Notes under the pieces: generated by a model
The model's input: the letters and a program-made list of their open reading frames with translations, nothing else
The model's database searches: none
What the model was told of the DNA's origin: nothing
Assembly (NCBI GenBank): GCA_036399835.1
Contig: DASWMI010000105.1
Span: 1 to 36,172, forward strand
Length of the DNA stretch: 36,172 nt
Direction: 5' to 3'
Origin: DASYML01 sp036399835
GTDB lineage: Bacteria > Acidobacteriota > Blastocatellia > Pyrinomonadales > Pyrinomonadaceae
Made by a program: the position numbers and the translations under genes
In this document: one piece after another, positions 32,122-36,172 of the stretch
Numbering within the stretch: the first letter of the stretch is position 1
Layout: the number at the start of each line of letters is the position of its first letter

Positions 32122-32811
32122 TTAATCCGGCTCTCGCTCTCCTCTTCTTAAAGCGTTGACGAGAAGGTGTGCGCGGCGCGTAGGGTCCGGCTGGCGGTAG
32201 CCGCCGTCGCACAAAAGCGTTAGCTCTATGGCGCCCGCGAGGTCTATCAGGTGTCCGGGCGAGACGAAGATCGGCTGCACACTGTTTTTGGTCCTCAGCG
32301 CCGCGCCCACGACTTCGCCCTTATCAACCAGCTCGGTCCAGCCCCCGCGCTCAAGCGGCGGCTCTTGGTACTTTCCGACGAGCACGGATTTCGCGCAGCC
32401 GAGCGTCGGCCTCTCTATCAGTAGCCCGACGTGCGAGGCGATGCCGACCCGGCGCGGGTGCGCTATCCCCTGCCCGTCAAACATCACTGCATCAGGCTCT
32501 ATCTTCAATTTGGACCAGGCTTCGAGCACCGATGGCGATTCGCGGAAAGAGAGTAGCCCGGGCACGTAAGGAAAGCGTGTTTGACTGACGACCCCGACCT
32601 CTTCGACCACTTCGAGCGAGGGCAGCCGGATGACGACCAGCCCGGCGTAAACCGTCTCGGAGAATTTATTAAAGGAGATGTCCGCGCCCGCCACTGTCTC
32701 GACTGTTTTCTCAAGCGGCCTGAGCCGGACGCGCTCGCGCAAACTCTTCTGAAGCTCAACGGCCTCGCGCGGCGTCATGGTCCAATCGTGCAACTGCCTG
32801 TATCGCGCCAT
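32122..32811 (-). CDS. nfi: Endonuclease V
   Basis: 229 residues from the ATG at 32811 (GGGGG upstream), close to the usual length of about 225. It cleaves near deaminated bases, chiefly inosine, starting repair. The RNase H-like catalytic residues are visible: D44 in AGADISF, E91 in LSFRESP, D112 in VMFDGQG, with K141 in GCAKSVLVG. The motif 'DGQGIAHPRRVGIASHVG' is the strongest family signature, with FVSPGHLIDL later. The frame is open upstream to 32859 but lacks a ribosome site. It is followed on the same strand by nothing close and preceded by nadB (62 bp). Confidence 0.95.
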   Translation of the reverse strand: MARYRQLHDWTMTPREAVELQKSLRERVRLRPLEKTVETVAGADISFNKFSETVYAGLVVIRLPSLEVVEEVGVVSQTRFPYVPGLLSFRESPSVLEAWSKLKIEPDAVMFDGQGIAHPRRVGIASHVGLLIERPTLGCAKSVLVGKYQEPPLERGGWTELVDKGEVVGAALRTKNSVQPIFVSPGHLIDLAGAIELTLLCDGGYRQPDPTRRAHLLVNALRRGEREPD

Positions 32812-32873
32812 AAATTTTTCATCCCCCTTTGAGAGCAAGACACGAAGCCCCGCTCTCAAATATAAAAGCCTGG

Positions 32874-34481
32874 CTATCTGGAAATCGCCGTATCCTGCTT
32901 TGCCGTGAAATTAATCGAAGGGCTTGAAGTTATCTCAAGGCCCTGACGTTGAATCGAATGAACGCGCCAGCGCTCGTCGTCAGGCTTGGGGAAATCCAGT
33001 CGGAAGTGGCCGCCGCGTGATTCTTCGCGCCAGAGCGCGGCGCGTGCGATGAGACGCGCGACGTTGAGAAAGTTTCTGGAGGCGCGGCCCAGAGGAGCTT
33101 GCGAGATTTGCTCGAACTCCTGTAAGGCACGCTTGATTGCGTCGCGGCTGCGGATAATCCCTACGCGCTCCCACATCAAGCGCCTGACACGCTTGCGCAC
33201 GGCAAAGGCAATCTCTCCGGCGCGGTGCTCAGCTGGACCACTCTCTGACTGTAAAGTCATCTCGGCATACTGCGTCGCGCCGCCCTCGCGCGCCGTGTCC
33301 AGTGCGGCGGCGCGGCCCGCGCGTGCGCCAAAGACCAATCCTTCGAGCAGAGAATTCGAGGCCAGGCGATTCGCGCCGTGAACGCCCGTGCAGGCCACTT
33401 CGCCAGCAGCGTAAAGCCCGCGCAAGGTGGAGCGGCCCAGCAGGTCCGTGCGGACGCCGCCCATGCAGTAATGCGCGGCGGGCGAGACGGGCAGCAAATC
33501 TCGCGTGATGTCCAGCCCGTAGCGTCGGCAGGTCTCATAAATTTTCGGAAAGCGGCGGATGAGAAAACGCGCTTTGAGCATCGTCATGTCAAGATAGACC
33601 GTGCGCGTCGCCGTGCGCTCCATCTCTGCGACAATCGAGCGGCTCACAATATCTCTCGGCGCAAGCTCGCCCGCAGAATGATAGCGCGGCATGAATCGTT
33701 CGCCCGAAGAGTTTCTCAACAGCCCGCCTTCGCCGCGCATCGCTTCCGAAAGCAGAAAGCGAGGCGCGCCCTCAAGGTTGAGCGCCGTCGGATGAAACTG
33801 TACGAACTCCATGTCGGCCAGCTCAGCGCCCGCCGCAAAAGCCATCGCCATCCCGTCGCCGGTCGCCACCTCCGGATTCGTCGTGTGTAGAAAGAGCTGT
33901 CCCGCCCCGCCCGAAGCCAGGACCACAGCGCGCGCGAAAAGCTCACGCGGAGCGCGCACCAGCGGGTCCAGATAACGCACGCCGTAGCAGCGCTCATCGG
34001 CCACCAGCAGGCTTTCGGTCGCCGCGTGGGCCAGAAACGAGATAGCGCGCTCCGCACGCGCACGCGCCACCAGAGCGCGGACGATCTCTCTGCCGGTCGC
34101 ATCGCCGTGCGCGTGTAGAATCCTGCGCCTTGAATGCGCGGCCTCCTGCGTAAAGACAAGCCGCCCGCCTTCGCGGTCAAACTCAGTGCCCCAGCCGATT
34201 AACTCCTGAATCAAAGCCGGGCCGTCTTCGACCATCAAGCGCACGGCCTCCGCATCGCACAGCCCCGCGCCCGCCTGGAGCGTGTCTTCTTCATGAAGAG
34301 CTACCTCGTCTTCTTCCGAGAGGGCGACGGCGATACCGCCCTGCGCATACTCCGTGTTTGATTCGGTCGTCCGGTCTTTGGTCAGCACTGTCACGCGCCC
34401 GCCCGCACGCGCCAGCTCAATGGCCGCGCGCAGACCCGCAATCCCGCTGCCGATAACGATAAAGTCGGTTTCCAGAGACAT
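32874..34481 (-). CDS. nadB: L-aspartate oxidase
   Basis: 535 residues, the usual length. It oxidises L-aspartate to iminoaspartate with FAD, the first step of bacterial de novo NAD synthesis; the next enzyme, NadA, is not in the window. The N-terminal FAD fold is DFIVIGSGIAGLRAAIELA; then TEYAQGGIAVAL and the substrate-binding region with FVQFHPTAL, LLSEAMRGEGG and HYCMGGVRTD; near the C-terminus AGEVACTGVHGANRLASNS. The C-terminal helical domain is intact. No strong ribosome site is seen before the ATG at 34481. Confidence 0.95.
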   Translation of the reverse strand: MSLETDFIVIGSGIAGLRAAIELARAGGRVTVLTKDRTTESNTEYAQGGIAVALSEEDEVALHEEDTLQAGAGLCDAEAVRLMVEDGPALIQELIGWGTEFDREGGRLVFTQEAAHSRRRILHAHGDATGREIVRALVARARAERAISFLAHAATESLLVADERCYGVRYLDPLVRAPRELFARAVVLASGGAGQLFLHTTNPEVATGDGMAMAFAAGAELADMEFVQFHPTALNLEGAPRFLLSEAMRGEGGLLRNSSGERFMPRYHSAGELAPRDIVSRSIVAEMERTATRTVYLDMTMLKARFLIRRFPKIYETCRRYGLDITRDLLPVSPAAHYCMGGVRTDLLGRSTLRGLYAAGEVACTGVHGANRLASNSLLEGLVFGARAGRAAALDTAREGGATQYAEMTLQSESGPAEHRAGEIAFAVRKRVRRLMWERVGIIRSRDAIKRALQEFEQISQAPLGRASRNFLNVARLIARAALWREESRGGHFRLDFPKPDDERWRVHSIQRQGLEITSSPSINFTAKQDTAISR

Positions 34482-34504
34482 TGATGTATGTGGGGAATTC
34501 TAAC

Positions 34505-34618
34505 AAGTCGAAAGTCAAAAGTTAAAAGGCAAAGTAAAAGCCGAAAGCCTGGCGGCAGCGGTTTTTGCCAAAGTGCTCTGGTCCACAATCTTCGCTTTTA
34601 ACTTTTACCTTTCGACTT
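34505..34618. repeat. Long imperfect inverted repeat in the nadB-DinB spacer
   Basis: Arms AAGTCGAAAGTCAAAAG-TTAAAAG (34505-34528) and its complement (34595-34618) match at 22 of 24 bases, with a 66-nt loop. The right arm overlaps the stop of the DinB gene. The words AAAGT and AAAAG recur inside it. Confidence 0.7.
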
Positions 34619-35228
34619 AAACGGGGAAGCCCTGAGCGGCCTTGACCTGTGCGGCTTGCCAGAGATGTCTACGCTCATGCGAGGTGATGAGCAGAAAGCT
34701 CTGGCCGAGGCTGAGCCTGAGGAATCTGCTGATGGGAGAAGCGACCCTGGCTCGCGCCAGATTTAACCCGTTGGCCCTGTGCAAGCGTTCGAGCACCTCG
34801 TCTTGAAGCGAGATGAATTCCGGCGCGACCCTCGCCAAAGGCTGGTCCGGCATGGGGACGAAGATTTTGGGCGCTTTGAATTTTCGCTTCACAGGAGGCT
34901 CCAGGAGGCGCAGAAACCAGTTGCCCAGAAAGCTGTGGCGAAAAGGGCCTGCGCCGAAAAGCTCTTTTGAGCGAGCCTCTTCGATGCTGGCATCAATGCG
35001 CGAAAGATAGAGCTGGCCGGTCACGTTGAGGTGGGCCAGGTTGTCCGCGATGGACCAGACGCCCGGGGCTGGATGCCAGTTAAACTGCTCGTCCGTCAGC
35101 CCCTCTATCAAGCTTCGCGCCTCCTGCTTGATGGCTTCAAGCTGTCTTTGATACTCCTCCAGCTCTGACTCCAAAGGCGCATGCGTTTCTTTTGTTTCTT
35201 CTGCCGAGAGTGTTTCAGGCTTGATCAT
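34617..35228 (-). CDS. DinB-family protein, first of a pair
   Basis: 203 residues of the DinB/YfiT four-helix-bundle superfamily. The metal-binding residues are visible: 'NLAHLN' contributes one His, and 'ITSHERRHLWQA' near the C-terminus gives two more His in the family's HxxxH spacing. The fold starts with 'LEAIKQEARSLIEGLTDEQF' and 'WHPAPGVWSIADNLAHLN'. Family members are thiol- or metal-dependent transferases or damage-associated proteins; the substrate is unknown. Its start overlaps the stop of the upstream DinB gene by an ATGA, so the two form a coupled pair. Confidence 0.9.
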   Translation of the reverse strand: MIKPETLSAEETKETHAPLESELEEYQRQLEAIKQEARSLIEGLTDEQFNWHPAPGVWSIADNLAHLNVTGQLYLSRIDASIEEARSKELFGAGPFRHSFLGNWFLRLLEPPVKRKFKAPKIFVPMPDQPLARVAPEFISLQDEVLERLHRANGLNLARARVASPISRFLRLSLGQSFLLITSHERRHLWQAAQVKAAQGFPV

Positions 35229-35773
35229 TTTGTTTGTCCAATCAACCGGGTGCGGAGGCCGCTCAAATCCTTCAGGTGGCCCAGGTCGTGCTCGCGCATC
35301 ATGAGTAGCAGGCGCTCCAGCGTAATCGGTCCAACTTGTTCGAGATTGCCTGTGCGCTCTAACTGGTCCAGCCTGAGGCTGCTCAAAGTCCGCACGTTTT
35401 CCTGCCGCGCCCGTGTTAATAAGCTCAGCGCCAGAGACGTGTTCTGCTCGTTATAGCGGCGCTCGCGGGCCAGCTTCTCGCCGTCAATGTCTGGCAGGAG
35501 CGGCGCGCTCCGGCTCAGGATTTCTTTTATTCTAAAGGCGTAGCCCTCCTGCTCTATGTCCCTCAGATGGCAAACCTGTTCCAGCATCGAGAACTCTTTT
35601 TGAGAAGGCTTGCGGGCCAGCTCGCCGTCCGTCAAATCACTGACAAGCTCTCGCACACGGGCGGGCATTTCCGCCAGTTGCTCTAAGAGGCTGTGAAATT
35701 CTTGAGAGAGCAATCGAGCATTCCTTTCCGAGAGCGAGATTCGATTTGTGGTCCATTCTACCGCAAACCGCAT
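35225..35773 (-). CDS. DinB-family protein, second of a pair
   Basis: 182 residues, also the DinB/YfiT superfamily. Metal ligands: 'VCHLRDIE' supplies a His, and 'REHDLGHLKDL' near the C-terminus supplies an HxxxH pair. A helical bundle 'LSQEFHSLLEQLAEMPARVR' begins the fold. Overlaps the downstream DinB gene (ATGA) and overlaps the stop of the YhhN gene by one base (TGATG), so three genes are probably cotranscribed. It is a diverged relative of its neighbour rather than a duplicate. Confidence 0.9.
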   Translation of the reverse strand: MRFAVEWTTNRISLSERNARLLSQEFHSLLEQLAEMPARVRELVSDLTDGELARKPSQKEFSMLEQVCHLRDIEQEGYAFRIKEILSRSAPLLPDIDGEKLARERRYNEQNTSLALSLLTRARQENVRTLSSLRLDQLERTGNLEQVGPITLERLLLMMREHDLGHLKDLSGLRTRLIGQTK

Positions 35774-36171
35774 CAGACGGACATCGCGATCATTAATTGC
35801 GCCAGGAAATAAGTGCTCATGACGAGCGCCTGCCCTCTCTCAAGGCGCGTCTTGAAACGATTGACGGCGAGCAGCGAATCGGAAGCGATAAAGAGCAATG
35901 CTCCCTGAAAGGCCCAAGAGCTTGCGGCCTGCGTCCCCGAGAGCCAGCGATTCCCCGCTTGCCATCCCATTAGGAGGATGACCATCAGATACAGCAGCAC
36001 AGGCCCTTTCATCTTCCCCAGATGCGGAAACAGAATCCTCAACATGATGCCGCCGTAAATCAGAAAGGGAATTAAAAGCCTCCATGAGAAGAGACGCGCG
36101 CCGTCCAATGTGAAAGCCGTGATGTAGCAGAGATGGGCCAGCAGAAAGCTCAACAGCCCTGCGAGGAAACG
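35773..36171 (-). CDS. YhhN-family membrane protein (lysoplasmalogenase-like), partial at the window edge
   Basis: 132 residues visible; the N-terminus lies beyond the right end of the window (in-frame codons run to the edge, RFLAGLLSFLLAHLCYITAF). This is the YhhN/TMEM86 family, whose members hydrolyse the vinyl-ether bond of lysoplasmalogens. Conserved helices are seen: GLLSFLLAHLCYIT, RLLIPFLIYGGIMLRIL, VLLYLMVILLMGWQAG and GALLFIASDSLLAVNRF. The ATG-like start within the frame is not a true start. The stop overlaps the next gene by one base. Confidence 0.85.
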   Translation of the reverse strand, partial: RFLAGLLSFLLAHLCYITAFTLDGARLFSWRLLIPFLIYGGIMLRILFPHLGKMKGPVLLYLMVILLMGWQAGNRWLSGTQAASSWAFQGALLFIASDSLLAVNRFKTRLERGQALVMSTYFLAQLMIAMSV

Positions 36172-36172
36172 T

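Larger units (their letters stand above)
127..35755. repeat. Dispersed highly iterated palindrome TGGWCCA
   Basis: By eye TGGACCA or TGGTCCA occurs about 47 times in 36 kb, against about 4.5 expected from composition. The fuller CTGGWCCAG occurs about 16 times against under 0.5 expected. Copies include 127, 5252, 6842, 8345, 11774, 13069, 15034, 17372, 22511, 23945, 34579 and 35364. They fall in all three frames and both orientations and also in spacers (2096, 5252, 5811, 34579). There are no copies at 23952-26427 or 27674-32510. Confidence 0.85.

Overview
The window looks like a chromosomal stretch from an Acidobacteriota bacterium, possibly class Blastocatellia; this is inferred from protein families, not from a marker gene. 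The main clues are a GWxTD-domain protein, a C-terminal TIGR03437-type domain, a FecR plus Trp/Tyr-rich DUF6600-like protein and several TPR-rich regulators. GC content is moderately high. I saw no rRNA, tRNA, CRISPR array, transposase or phage gene.

Layout. Positions 1-6605 (minus strand) encode envelope and exported proteins: a beta-propeller protein, a small periplasmic protein, the FecR/DUF6600 protein with a long disordered tail, a PilZ protein and a TPR lipoprotein. Positions 6817-10001 (plus) are a glpK-glpD pair that turns glycerol into dihydroxyacetone phosphate, followed by a small membrane protein with its own promoter. Positions 10525-12950 hold a CitE/HpaI-like aldolase family protein and a zinc-ribbon RDD membrane protein. 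Positions 13056-19000 look like a galactoside or glycoside section: a GH2 glycosidase divergent from a mutarotase-fold protein, then an overlapping minus-strand operon of a 59-residue protein, galT and a membrane protein.

Positions 19229-29932 are the accessory and most interesting part. They hold a repeat-rich protein ending in a papain-like Cys/His/Asp domain, a TPR-containing sigma-54 activator, a tiny exported peptide with internal repeats divergent from a second TPR regulator with a Fis-like helix-turn-helix (with CTTGCAA dyads between them), and a tandemly duplicated cassette of Cys-rich exported proteins and membrane-anchored Ig-like proteins in which DNA segments of about 140 and 232 bp are nearly identical and carry a promoter.

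Positions 30353-36172 return to housekeeping: the GWxTD protein, endonuclease V, L-aspartate oxidase, two overlapping DinB-family genes and the end of a YhhN-family gene cut by the window edge.

Across the whole window the palindrome TGGWCCA (often CTGGWCCAG) occurs about 47 times by eye, roughly ten times chance expectation, in all reading frames and in intergenic DNA. This is the strongest genome-scale signal in the window.
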